Source: Candidatus Latescibacterota bacterium
GTDB lineage: Bacteria; Latescibacterota; UBA2968; UBA8231
NCBI GenBank assembly: GCA_022827165.1
Contig: JAJDTN010000121.1
Coordinates: forward strand, 1 to 21,557
Reading direction: 5' to 3'
Length of the DNA stretch: 21,557 nucleotides
This document shows, one piece after another, positions 1 to 7,838 of the stretch; the first letter of the stretch is position 1, and each line of letters begins with the position of its first letter. The translations under genes and the position numbers were made by a program. The notes beneath the pieces were generated by a model. It did no database searches and had not been told where the DNA came from. It saw nothing but the letters and a program-made list of their open reading frames with translations.

Positions 1-895
1 GGAAGGTGCCGGCCAGGTACATGTCCTGCGTCTCCAGGGCGCGGTAGAACAGGGGGCCCGTCGTCGGCAGACCCAGGACGATGGAGACGATGATCGAGCC
101 GGAGACCAGTTGCGGGATCTGCAGGCCCATGATGCTGATCATGGGGTTGATCGCCACGCGCACGGCGTACTTGTAGATCACCCAGCGCTCGGCCAGGCCC
201 TTGGCGCGGGCCGTGGGGATGTAGGGGCGGCCGAGGACGTCGAGCATGCTCGTGCGCATGAGGCGCATCATCGTCGCCGTGCCCGCGGCGCCGATGACGA
301 CCACCGGGATCCACAGGTGGCGCAGCAGGTCGAGCACCCGGCCCGGGCTCCAGGCGGCGTACTTGTACTCCGGCGAGAACAGGCCTCCGGCGCTGCCCCC
401 GAACCAGAACACGGAGGCGTACATGGCCACCAGGGCGATGACGAAGTTGGGGAGGCAGAGGCCGATGAAGGCGACGAAGGTGAGGGCGTAGTCGCCGGCC
501 GAGAGACGGTGGCGGGCGGAGTAGATGCCGATGGGGATGGCCACGGCCCACATGAACAGCAGCGACCCGAGGGACATGACGAAGGTCAGGCCGAGACGCT
601 CGCCGATGAGGTCGGCCACCGGCCGGCGCCACTCGAAGGAGTAGCCGAAGTCCCCCTGCAGGCAACCGCCGATCCAGTAGAGGTATTGCTTCCACAACGG
701 CTCGTCGAGGTGGTACTGCTCGCGCAGGGCGTCGAAGGCCTGCTGGTCGGCGCGGGACTCGCTCTCGGCCAGCTGCGCCTGCAGGGAGTCGAAGAAGTCG
801 CCCGGGGGCAGCTGGATGACGACGAAGGTCAGGATGGAGATCACGAACAGGGTCGGCACCAGCCGCAGGAGCCGCCGCAGGATGTAGGTCGCCAT
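1..895 (-). CDS. Peptide-type ABC transporter permease (DppB/OppB family), 3' end beyond the window
   Basis: Inner-membrane permease subunit of a dipeptide/oligopeptide-type ABC importer. I translated the minus strand from the ATG at 895 and found 298 codons with no stop before the edge. It opens MATYILRRLLRLVPTLFVIS, the usual start of this family: a short basic N-terminus then the first membrane segment. A long non-membrane loop follows (about residues 36-98), then hydrophobic segments near 100-125, 136-165 and 196-215. The cytoplasmic ATPase-contact (EAA) loop lies at about 226-245 and contains TARAKGLAERW, followed by the last segments from about 250 on. Family members are about 310-340 residues, so roughly 20-40 are missing. 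It starts 9 nt after the binding-protein gene stop, so the two form an operon; a second permease and ATPases would be expected beyond the left edge. Substrate is not determinable. Confidence 0.93.
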   Translation of the reverse strand, partial: MATYILRRLLRLVPTLFVISILTFVVIQLPPGDFFDSLQAQLAESESRADQQAFDALREQYHLDEPLWKQYLYWIGGCLQGDFGYSFEWRRPVADLIGERLGLTFVMSLGSLLFMWAVAIPIGIYSARHRLSAGDYALTFVAFIGLCLPNFVIALVAMYASVFWFGGSAGGLFSPEYKYAAWSPGRVLDLLRHLWIPVVVIGAAGTATMMRLMRTSMLDVLGRPYIPTARAKGLAERWVIYKYAVRVAINPMISIMGLQIPQLVSGSIIVSIVLGLPTTGPLFYRALETQDMYLAGTF

Positions 896-904
896 GGTCC
901 GCTC

Positions 905-2842
905 TCAGCGCCCGGCGCCGGCGCCGCGGCTGAAGAAGGTCTCGGGGCTGAGGTATCCCGGGGTCATGGTGACCCAGGAGGAGATGGCGCGCTCGGGGAC
1001 GTTGCCGAAGTCGTCGCTGAGCACGCCGATCTGCGATCCCTGCGTCACCAGCGGGATGACCCACATGTTCTCGGCGTGGTTGGCGATCACCTCGCGCCAC
1101 AGCCGCTGGCGCTCGCCGCGGTTCACGGTGACCGACATGATGCTCTGGATCTCCTGCAGGCGCTTCACCTCGGGGGGCGGCTCGGCGCCGCGGCGGCCTT
1201 CGCTGAGGTACCAGCGCGCCCAGTGGTGGGCCCACTCGGCCCACAGGCTGGTGGCGAACCAGCGCGGCGAGCTCAGGAGCGGGAAGGTCGCCTCGGCGCC
1301 GACGATGCCGATCATGTGCTCGCCGTTCTGGGTGACCCGCTGGTGGTAGAGGGTCCGCTCCTCCGGCTTCAGGGCCGTCTGGACCCCCACCTCTTCCCAC
1401 TGGGAGCGCACGATCTCGACGGCGTCCATGTCCGGCCCCTCGACGACCATCAGCTCGAGGATCAGGCTCACCCGCTCGCCGTCGGGCCCCAGACGGAAGC
1501 CGGCGTCGTCGCGGCGGTCGAGGCCGATCGAGTCGAGCAGGGCGCGGGCGCGCTCCGGGTCGTAGCGGGTGTGGTCCGGCGCCTCCGGCACCTCCACGTA
1601 GTCCGGCGCCGAGGGGTGCAGGGCCATCGGCGTGACCCGCCCCGAGCCGCCGTAGCAGAGGCGGTTGATCAGCTCCCGGTCGATGGCCAGCGACAGGGCG
1701 ATGCGCAGGTGGCGGTTCTTCAGCAGCTCGCGGACCACGGGATCGCCGGGGTACTCCAGGTTGGGCATGATCCCGCGGATGCCGGGGGCGTCGTACTCGA
1801 TGATGCGGTAGCCGCGCTCCTCGGTGAAGGAGCGCAGCAGGGGCAGGTCCTCGCGGTTGAAGTGGCGCAGCTGCATCTGCAGGGAGCCGGTGACCGCCCG
1901 GAAGTTGATCATCTCGCGGTTGAGGAAGATCTCCATGCGGATGCGGTCGAGGTAGGGGAGCTGGTTGCCCGCCGGGTCGACCTTCCAGTAGTAGGGGTTG
2001 CGCTCGGCCAGCAGATGGCTCCCCGGTTCCCACTCGGCCACGCGCCAGGCGGACATGACCGGGCGCTCGGGGTTGAAGTCGTTCGCCTTCTGCTCGAAGA
2101 GGGAGTACCCGGCCAGGTCCTCGGCGCCCTCCGCCGGCAGGTACGGCTCGAGGTAGTGGCGCGGGGCGTAGAACCCGGCGCGCTCGAAGACCAGGGGCCA
2201 CTGGTTGCCCTTGAAGGCGAGGTACTTCACCGCCAGCGGATAGGGCCTGGCGAAGCGCAGCTCCACGGTGAAGCTGTCGACGCGGACCAGCTCCATGGGC
2301 TCGTCGTCGGGGGTCCAATAGCGCGGCACGGTGCCGCTGAGGTTGGGGTCGCGGGCGATCTTCTCCCACCAGAACAGGACGTCGCCGGCCGAGAACGGAT
2401 GGCCGTCGGACCAGCGCAGGCCCCGGCGCAGGTGCAGGCGCAGGGTGCGCTCGCCGTCGGCGAACTCCCAGCGGCGCACGAGCCCCGGGCCGACCTCGAG
2501 GCCGCCCGCCTCGGTGGCCCGCCAGCGGACCATCTGCTCGTAGACGCAGCGGCTGTAGGCGTGGAAGTCGCTGGAGCCGCGCATCATCCGGTGCCAGGTG
2601 CCGCCGTAGCGGCCGATCTCGTGGGCCGGTGTCACCACCATCGGCTCCGGGGGCAGGCGCTCGGCCAGCGGCGGCAGCTCGCCCCGCCGGACCGCCTCCT
2701 CCAGCATCGGCGCCTGGCGGTAGGCGATCGCCCCGGCCTCGTGCGCCGGCGCCAGGAGGAGGCAGGCGCTGGCGGTCAGGCGCAGCCTCAGCGCGCCGAA
2801 CAGGCGTCTCCCGCGCCATCTCTGCGAAGGGCTCAACGGCAA
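905..2842 (-). CDS. ABC transporter substrate-binding protein, family 5 (peptide/nickel type)
   Basis: Extracytoplasmic binding protein for a peptide-type ABC importer. Family-5 hallmarks are visible: YGGTWHRM near residue 80, then LRLHLRRGLRWSDGHPFSAG near 135-154, the family's 'LR.G..WSDG.PF.A.DV' signature. At about 645 residues it is longer than the typical 500-550. I start it at a TTG (2842) because GGGAGAGG (2855-2848) lies 5 nt upstream. That gives a normal signal peptide with basic residues RWRGRR, then a hydrophobic core, and likely cleavage after AHEAGA (about residue 38). An in-frame ATG at 2881 has no ribosome-binding site and would give an overlong 30-residue basic region. The lone cysteine in the hydrophobic core lacks a lipobox leucine at -3 and is followed by more hydrophobic residues, so I do not call a lipoprotein. 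The permease follows after 9 nt. Ligand unknown. Confidence 0.92.
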   Translation of the reverse strand: MPLSPSQRWRGRRLFGALRLRLTASACLLLAPAHEAGAIAYRQAPMLEEAVRRGELPPLAERLPPEPMVVTPAHEIGRYGGTWHRMMRGSSDFHAYSRCVYEQMVRWRATEAGGLEVGPGLVRRWEFADGERTLRLHLRRGLRWSDGHPFSAGDVLFWWEKIARDPNLSGTVPRYWTPDDEPMELVRVDSFTVELRFARPYPLAVKYLAFKGNQWPLVFERAGFYAPRHYLEPYLPAEGAEDLAGYSLFEQKANDFNPERPVMSAWRVAEWEPGSHLLAERNPYYWKVDPAGNQLPYLDRIRMEIFLNREMINFRAVTGSLQMQLRHFNREDLPLLRSFTEERGYRIIEYDAPGIRGIMPNLEYPGDPVVRELLKNRHLRIALSLAIDRELINRLCYGGSGRVTPMALHPSAPDYVEVPEAPDHTRYDPERARALLDSIGLDRRDDAGFRLGPDGERVSLILELMVVEGPDMDAVEIVRSQWEEVGVQTALKPEERTLYHQRVTQNGEHMIGIVGAEATFPLLSSPRWFATSLWAEWAHHWARWYLSEGRRGAEPPPEVKRLQEIQSIMSVTVNRGERQRLWREVIANHAENMWVIPLVTQGSQIGVLSDDFGNVPERAISSWVTMTPGYLSPETFFSRGAGAGR

Positions 2843-2847
2843 GTGGA

Positions 2848-2855
2848 CCTCTCCC
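2848..2855 (-). promoter_or_regulatory. Strong Shine-Dalgarno (GGGAGAGG) selecting a TTG start
   Basis: Minus-strand GGGAGAGG sits 5 nt before the TTG at 2842-2840. It decides the start of the binding-protein gene over the upstream ATG at 2881, which has no comparable site. No convincing -35/-10 pair was found in the 149-nt divergent gap to the peptidase gene. Confidence 0.6.
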
Positions 2856-2991
2856 GCGATGAAACCGGATCGGGTGAACATAGGGAGAGGATCGGGTGCG
2901 TGCCCTTGCCGGTCCCGCTCCGTCGCGGTTGCACCGGCAGGCGCGCCACGCGAGCTTGATCGTCCGCCTACCCAGCTTCAGGAGTCATGCC

Positions 2992-4248
2992 ATGAGACGT
3001 CGGCACTTCCTCGGCGCCCTCGGAAGCTCACTGGCCGCGTCGGCGGCGCTCGGCCCGCTGCCGCTGCTGGCGGCCGGCCTCGACAGCCGCCACCTCGTGG
3101 CCACCCCGGAGGACCGGGCCCGCTACCTGGCGCGCATGCTGGATCTGCTGTGCGCGCAGTTCGGCCCGCGCTATGCCGGCAGCGACGACTACGACCGCTC
3201 CGCGGAGCTGATCCGCCGGGAGCTGGCCCTGGCCGTGCCCCGCACCGAGCTGGACTGGTTCGAGTTCCGCGGCTGGCGCCTGGTGGAGGAGCCCGTGTTC
3301 TACTGCGGCGGCCGCAGCCTGGAGTGCTACCCGGCCTTCGGCAGCGCCTGGCCCTCCGAGGAAGGGGCCCGCGGCGTCCTGAAGGCGCAGGAGGAGGAGG
3401 GGGGCGCCCCCTTCTCCATCGTCGATCCCGCGTCGGGTGAGGCTGCGGCCCACGTGACGATCAGCGCCTACGGGCGGGCGGTGACGGGGGCCATGTCCCC
3501 CGACCACGAGAGCGCCGCCGTGCCCCGGGTGTGCGTCGGCAAGCAGGACGCGCCCTTCCTCGAGCAGGCCGCTGCCGAGGGGGCGCGGGCGCGCCTGCAC
3601 TTCAAGGCCGAGTTCGTCCCCGGCGCCCGCACCTGCAACATCGTCGGCACCCTCCCCGGCGAGACCGAGGAGGAGATCCTCGTCTTCGCCCACGCCGACA
3701 CCCAGTACAACACCCAGGGGGCCAACGACAACACCGCCTCCCTCATCGTCGTCCTCATGCTCGCTCACGCCGTCTCGGGCACCCGTCCGCGGCACACCCT
3801 CACCTTCATGGGCACCGGCGCCGAGGAGTACAACCTGCTCGGGGCCCTGCACTACGCCGCCCGTCGGGAAGCCGAGGGCACTCTCGACCGCATCCGGTTC
3901 TGCGTGAACTTCGACTCCCTCACGTACGGCCCCAACCTCTACGTGCACACCGACGACGCCGAGCTGGTGCGGGTCATGGACGCCATCCGCGACGACCTGC
4001 GCCCCCACAACCGGTTCGACCCGTCCTATCCGATCGCCTTCGAGTACCAGGACTTCATCCGCGGCGAAGCCAGGATCTTCAGCGATGCCGGGGCGCGCAC
4101 CCTCGATCTCAACAGCCGGGGCTACGACGAGGACCAGCTGCCGTTGTGGCACCGGCCCGAGGACACGGCCGACACGGTGCCCCTCGACTGCGTGGAGAAC
4201 AGCTTCCGGGTCTTCGACGAGTACCTGCGGCGGATCCAGACGCTGTAG
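2992..4248 (+). CDS. Tat-exported M28-family zinc metallopeptidase (aminopeptidase-like)
   Basis: Predicted two-zinc exopeptidase of 418 residues acting outside the cytoplasm. The ATG at 2992 is preceded by GGAG (2981-2984, 7 nt spacer). It gives MRRRHFLGALGSSLAAS, a twin-arginine type signal (RR-H-F-L) followed by an Ala/Leu-rich core. The M28 metal set is complete: H234 and D236 (FAHADTQ), D246 (GANDNTAS), E278-E279 (GAEEYNL), D308 (VNFDSL) and H387 (PLWHRPED). From family knowledge H234, D246, E279, D308 and H387 are zinc ligands, E278 is the general base and D236 supports a ligand. An in-frame start at 2896 has no ribosome-binding site and would bury the Tat signal. The gene is divergent from a peptide-importer operon, which suggests release of amino acids or short peptides for uptake; that link is inference. 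Substrate class (aminopeptidase versus carboxypeptidase-like) cannot be assigned. Confidence 0.9.
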   Translation: MRRRHFLGALGSSLAASAALGPLPLLAAGLDSRHLVATPEDRARYLARMLDLLCAQFGPRYAGSDDYDRSAELIRRELALAVPRTELDWFEFRGWRLVEEPVFYCGGRSLECYPAFGSAWPSEEGARGVLKAQEEEGGAPFSIVDPASGEAAAHVTISAYGRAVTGAMSPDHESAAVPRVCVGKQDAPFLEQAAAEGARARLHFKAEFVPGARTCNIVGTLPGETEEEILVFAHADTQYNTQGANDNTASLIVVLMLAHAVSGTRPRHTLTFMGTGAEEYNLLGALHYAARREAEGTLDRIRFCVNFDSLTYGPNLYVHTDDAELVRVMDAIRDDLRPHNRFDPSYPIAFEYQDFIRGEARIFSDAGARTLDLNSRGYDEDQLPLWHRPEDTADTVPLDCVENSFRVFDEYLRRIQTL

Positions 4249-4264
4249 ATCGGGTCTGCCGCCC

Positions 4265-4362
4265 CGCCTCCGGGAGGCGAGGTCGCGCAGCCGCCCCAGT
4301 GGGGCAGCCCTTGATGTTCGCGCCACGACCCGGGGGCCGGATCGCGGGAGCCCGCGATCCGG
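4265..4362. repeat. Three successive GC-rich inverted repeats downstream of the peptidase gene
   Basis: Three perfect inverted repeats follow the stop at 4248. The first is CGCCTC/GAGGCG at 4265-4270 and 4274-4279 (3-nt loop). The second is GCCCC/GGGGC at 4293-4297 and 4301-4305. The third is a 12-bp perfect repeat at 4337-4348 and 4351-4362 separated by only AG. None has a good T-tract, so they may be weak terminators, 3'-end stabilisers or protein-binding palindromes. The third lies directly upstream of the possible promoter of the next gene. Confidence 0.5.
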
Positions 4363-4369
4363 GTTCCCG

Positions 4370-4398
4370 TTGATGATCGCCGTCCGCCGCCGTACCAT
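4370..4398 (+). promoter_or_regulatory. Possible sigma70-type promoter for the exported AGE-family gene
   Basis: TTGATG (4370-4375) and TACCAT (4393-4398) are separated by exactly 17 nt, with 4/6 matches to each consensus hexamer. The start of transcription would fall near 4405, leaving a leader of about 30 nt before the GGAGA at 4424. This is suggestive only: short matches occur by chance. Confidence 0.35.
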
Positions 4399-4435
4399 GC
4401 CCGGGGAGCCGCCCTTCCGACCCGGAGACAGCGCC

Positions 4436-5779
4436 ATGAAGCGACGCGACCTCCTCAAAGGCCTGATCCTCGCGCCGGTGGCCGATCTCGCCCCGGTCCT
4501 GGGGGCGGAGGCCACCGCCGCCGAACCTGCAGACCCGCCGGCGCAGCCGCAGACGGGAGGCTCAGGCCCCGCGATCCGCTCGCGGATCGCCGGCATGGGC
4601 CTGGAGGCCCTCCGCGAGCAGTACCGCAGCGACCTCTTCGACGACTACCTGCCCTTCTGGGAGCGGAGCGGCTTCGACTTCGAGCTCGGCGGCTTCATGT
4701 GCGCCGTCGACCACGACGGCCGCCAGGTGAACACCGACAAGCACATGTGGTACCAGGGGCGGGGGATGTGGACCCACGCCTTCGTCTACAACCACTTCGG
4801 CGGCGAGATCCACCTGGAGATGGCGCGCAAGACCCGCGACTTCATCCTGCGCCACGGCATGGACGGCGACGGCAACTGGGTCCGGACCCTCGACCGCGAG
4901 GGCGGCCACATCGGCGGCGCCGACCGCCTGGGCTACACCGCCCTGTTCATCGCCGAGGGGCTCCAGGAGTACGCCAGAGCCGCCGGCGACGAGGAGTCGA
5001 TGGAGCTGGCCATCGAGAGCTTCTGGAAGGGGGCGAAACTCTACGACGATCCGCGGCGGGACGTGGGACAGGGCTACCTGCCGGTGAGCTATCCCGGGAT
5101 GCGCATCCAGGGCTTCGAGATGGTCACCATCGTGCTGCTGACGCAACTGCTGCAGAAGCGCTCCGACCCGAAGCTGGAGGCGCGCCTGGCCCACGCGGTG
5201 AGAGTCGTCATGGAGCGGTTCTGGAACCCCGAGTACCGCCTCAACAACGAGGCCCTGAACCACGACTACGAGCGCCCCGACGACGACAACGAGGACTACA
5301 TCTACCTGGGCCACGCCATCGAGACCTTCTGGATGATCCTCCACGAGGCGCTGCGCCGGGGGGACCGGGCCCTCTTCGACGAGGCCGCCGAACGCCTGCG
5401 GCGGCACATGGAGGTCGCCTGGGACGACGTCTACGGCGGCTTCTTCCGGGCCATGGAGGTCCACGGGTCCTTCACCTTCGACAAGGTCCTGTGGCTGCAG
5501 GAAGAGGTCCTCATCGGCACGATGATCCTGCTCGAGCACACCGACCTCGAGTGGCCCGAGTGGTGGTTCGGCCGCACCTTCCGCTACGTGCAGGAGAAGT
5601 ACCCGCTCAAGCCCCACGGCTATCCCATGTGGATCATGGGAGGGGACCGCAAGGTCACCTTCCGTCCCCACACCTCGCGCAAGGGGAACTACCACCACCC
5701 CCGCCACCTGGCGCTCAACCTCCTCGCCCTCGACCGCATGATCGAGCGCGGCGGCAGGGTCAGCGGCGTCTGGCAGTAG
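4436..5779 (+). CDS. AGE-family sugar 2-epimerase-like protein with Tat signal
   Basis: Alpha/alpha-barrel protein of the N-acylglucosamine 2-epimerase / cellobiose 2-epimerase superfamily, 447 residues. The family isomerises the C2 centre (or aldose/ketose form) of free sugars. The ATG at 4436 follows GGAGA (7 nt spacer) and encodes MKRRDLLKGLILAPV, a twin-arginine type signal, then an Ala/Pro-rich linker to about residue 45. Family landmarks: YQGRGMWT (R109), the histidine in YLGHAIET (H293), KVLWLQEE (replacing the family's K.WW.Q.E), and NYHHPRH near the C-terminus (H420/H421). The two His regions match the family's catalytic histidine positions. It is clearly paralogous to the AGE gene at 9062-7839 over almost its full length, but that copy lacks the signal. 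It converges on the membrane-protein gene ending at 5825. Export is atypical, since characterised family members are cytoplasmic. Substrate unknown. Confidence 0.87.
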   Translation: MKRRDLLKGLILAPVADLAPVLGAEATAAEPADPPAQPQTGGSGPAIRSRIAGMGLEALREQYRSDLFDDYLPFWERSGFDFELGGFMCAVDHDGRQVNTDKHMWYQGRGMWTHAFVYNHFGGEIHLEMARKTRDFILRHGMDGDGNWVRTLDREGGHIGGADRLGYTALFIAEGLQEYARAAGDEESMELAIESFWKGAKLYDDPRRDVGQGYLPVSYPGMRIQGFEMVTIVLLTQLLQKRSDPKLEARLAHAVRVVMERFWNPEYRLNNEALNHDYERPDDDNEDYIYLGHAIETFWMILHEALRRGDRALFDEAAERLRRHMEVAWDDVYGGFFRAMEVHGSFTFDKVLWLQEEVLIGTMILLEHTDLEWPEWWFGRTFRYVQEKYPLKPHGYPMWIMGGDRKVTFRPHTSRKGNYHHPRHLALNLLALDRMIERGGRVSGVWQ

Positions 5780-5800
5780 GAGGGGCCCCGCCCCGAGGGG

Positions 5801-5827
5801 TGAGCCGCTCCGGCCCCGGGCGGCTCA
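5801..5827. terminator. Hairpin between convergent genes (possible bidirectional terminator)
   Basis: TGAGCCGC (5801-5808) pairs with GCGGCTCA (5820-5827), an 8-bp stem with an 11-nt GC-rich loop. It overlaps the stop codon of the minus-strand gene and lies 21 nt after the plus-strand stop. There is no T-tract on either side, so it would be a weak or Rho-assisted terminator. Confidence 0.4.
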
Positions 5828-7795
5828 GATCACGAAGATCATGTTGTCGGTCATGCCCGTGAAGGCGTCGATCAGCGTCCAGGCGCCGACCGAGACGAAC
5901 TGACCGAGCACGAGGCCGAGGAAGAACGGCCGCAGGGCGCGGAACATCCTCGGCCCGCCGTAGTGCAGGACGACGATCTTCACCAGCCAGGCCAGGAAGA
6001 TGCTGAACCACGTCCAGTCCATCACCCGGCTGCCGGCGACGGCCAGCCCCAGCGGATGGAGCGGCCACCAGAGGTACTTGTAGCGCAGGAAGGTCAGCAG
6101 CCCCATGGCCGAGGCCCCGAAGCCCATGTTCATCCACATGCCCCAGGTCAGGTCGATGGGCCGGCTGACCACCGTGGAGACCAGGTTGAAGGGCAGCAGG
6201 TTCGCCCCCAGGCAGAACCACCCGTGGATGTTCACGCCCCCCACGTCGTAGGCGAGCTGCAGCATGAGCCCGAAGGAGACGACGAGGGAGACCGCCAGGG
6301 AGGCGAAGACGCAGCCGAAGACGAGGCGCCTGCTGCCGCCGAAGCGGGCGTCGTCGAGGAGCTTCAGGCCGTTGGCGATCGACGCCATGAGGAAGGTGCG
6401 GATGTCGGAGGACCAGCCGTAGGTGTAGCCCAGGGCCGTCACCCCCTGCGCTCCGAGGGAGGGCGTGCCCACGGCGTAGAGCATGAAGTTCGGGGCGATG
6501 AGGGGCGCCCGGCAGGCCGCCATGCCGCCCTCGACGACGATCCGGGTGATGGCGATGAAGATGACGAAGGCGATGAACAGGAACAGCACCCCCGCCCACA
6601 CCGGCAGGCCGGCGGCGCTCAGCCACAGGAGCATGACCGCCGCCGAGAGCAGCAGGCCGAGGACGGCGTTGCGGTAGGAGAGGATCTCGCCGGAGTCGTC
6701 CACGTCGGGGGCGCGGGTGAAGGCCTTGCGCACCACGTCCTTCAGGTGGCCCCGGGCGACCCAGGCTCCGTAGAGGACGAGGGTCACCATGGCGCCGATG
6801 GCGGTGGAGGAGAAGATCCCCGAGCTGCCGCCGTAGTGGTTGACCCGCAGGCGCAGGTAGACGCCCACCGTGTTGAAGACCCCGTTCAGGACCTTGGCGA
6901 GGACGTCGAGAAACCAGAGCCCGAAGGCCACGTCCTGGTTGATCAGGTAGGCGAAGCCGAGGACCGGGAAGCTGATCATGAAGCGGAGTTGAATCGATTC
7001 CCGGAGCATGGGCAGGGTGATGCCGGGATAGAGGACGTTGAGGGAGGGGATGAAGTCGTAGTACTCGTGGAGACCGATGGAGGAGGTGACGATGGAGGCC
7101 ACGGCGAAGCCCAGCCACATGAGGGGATTCCTGAAGAAGCTCGACAACAGGCCGCCGCGCCGTTCCCCGATCATGTCCAGGGGAGCCCGGATGATCGGGT
7201 AGATGAGCCTCTCGTTCTCGATCCACTGCTTCCGCAGGATGACCATGAGGGCCACCATGGCGAAGTAGAAGGCGGCGAAGAACACGCTCCAGTACGCCAG
7301 GGGCCGCAGCCACAGGCCCCAGGGGATCGAGGCGCCCTCCGGCAGGCCCTCGAAGAAGTGCTTGGCGGCCAGGGGATCCTCGACCACCATCCAGCCGCGG
7401 ACGAAGGGGGCCACCAGGTTGGCCCAGTCGTTCTCCGGGGTGGCGAAGTAGGGGAGGGTGGCCATCAGCGGGATCTGGTAGTGGGTCAGCCCCATCCCGG
7501 TGACCGCGCACGACGTCATCATCATCACGTACACGAGGATCAGCTCGGCCGGACTGAAGGCAACCCTCGGGCCGAGGAGCTTGAGGACCACGTTGACACC
7601 GGCCACCAGGAAGAAGAACACGAACAAGGCGCCCCCGGTGCTGAAGTCGTCGGACATGCGGGAGCTGCGCAGGAAGATCTCGCCGTACTGGGTGCCGCCG
7701 GCCACGAGGGCCGAGCAGACCAGGCCGGTGAGGAAGGCCCGGAGGGTGACGCCGGAGGACTTCGTGCCCGCCGCGGCCGGGGCCGTTTCCGTCAT
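5825..7795 (-). CDS. Polytopic membrane protein, DUF6785/DUF6784 type (OPT-like putative transporter)
   Basis: A 656-residue inner-membrane protein with about 12-14 hydrophobic segments, for example near residues 19-33, 52-72, 83-102 and 169-191, a long double span near 375-420, and the last near 625-645. The pattern 'AELILVYVMMM', 'LPYFATPENDW' and 'RKQWIENERLIYPIIRAPLD' resembles what I recall of the DUF6785/DUF6784 family of planctomycetes and related bacteria, distantly like OPT peptide transporters. That assignment is from memory of motifs, not a search. The ATG at 7795 has only a weak upstream site, but the gene begins 43 nt after the AGE-family gene on the same strand, so co-transcription is likely. 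Position between two AGE paralogs suggests a sugar or sugar-derivative substrate, by context only. Confidence 0.75.
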   Translation of the reverse strand: MTETAPAAAGTKSSGVTLRAFLTGLVCSALVAGGTQYGEIFLRSSRMSDDFSTGGALFVFFFLVAGVNVVLKLLGPRVAFSPAELILVYVMMMTSCAVTGMGLTHYQIPLMATLPYFATPENDWANLVAPFVRGWMVVEDPLAAKHFFEGLPEGASIPWGLWLRPLAYWSVFFAAFYFAMVALMVILRKQWIENERLIYPIIRAPLDMIGERRGGLLSSFFRNPLMWLGFAVASIVTSSIGLHEYYDFIPSLNVLYPGITLPMLRESIQLRFMISFPVLGFAYLINQDVAFGLWFLDVLAKVLNGVFNTVGVYLRLRVNHYGGSSGIFSSTAIGAMVTLVLYGAWVARGHLKDVVRKAFTRAPDVDDSGEILSYRNAVLGLLLSAAVMLLWLSAAGLPVWAGVLFLFIAFVIFIAITRIVVEGGMAACRAPLIAPNFMLYAVGTPSLGAQGVTALGYTYGWSSDIRTFLMASIANGLKLLDDARFGGSRRLVFGCVFASLAVSLVVSFGLMLQLAYDVGGVNIHGWFCLGANLLPFNLVSTVVSRPIDLTWGMWMNMGFGASAMGLLTFLRYKYLWWPLHPLGLAVAGSRVMDWTWFSIFLAWLVKIVVLHYGGPRMFRALRPFFLGLVLGQFVSVGAWTLIDAFTGMTDNMIFVI

Positions 7796-7838
7796 CTGGG
7801 GCGGCGCTCTGCCTTCATTCCGAGCGGCGTCGGGGGGC

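Noticed and set aside
2700..2842. Lipoprotein signal in the ABC binding protein (TASAC)
   Set aside because: The cysteine lacks the lipobox leucine at -3 and is followed by further hydrophobic residues, so it lies inside the signal core rather than at a cleavage site.
110..2959. A 949-codon open frame on the plus strand
   Set aside because: Antisense to the ABC permease and binding protein, spanning both. Composition is H/D/R/G/V-rich with no motif or ribosome-binding site.
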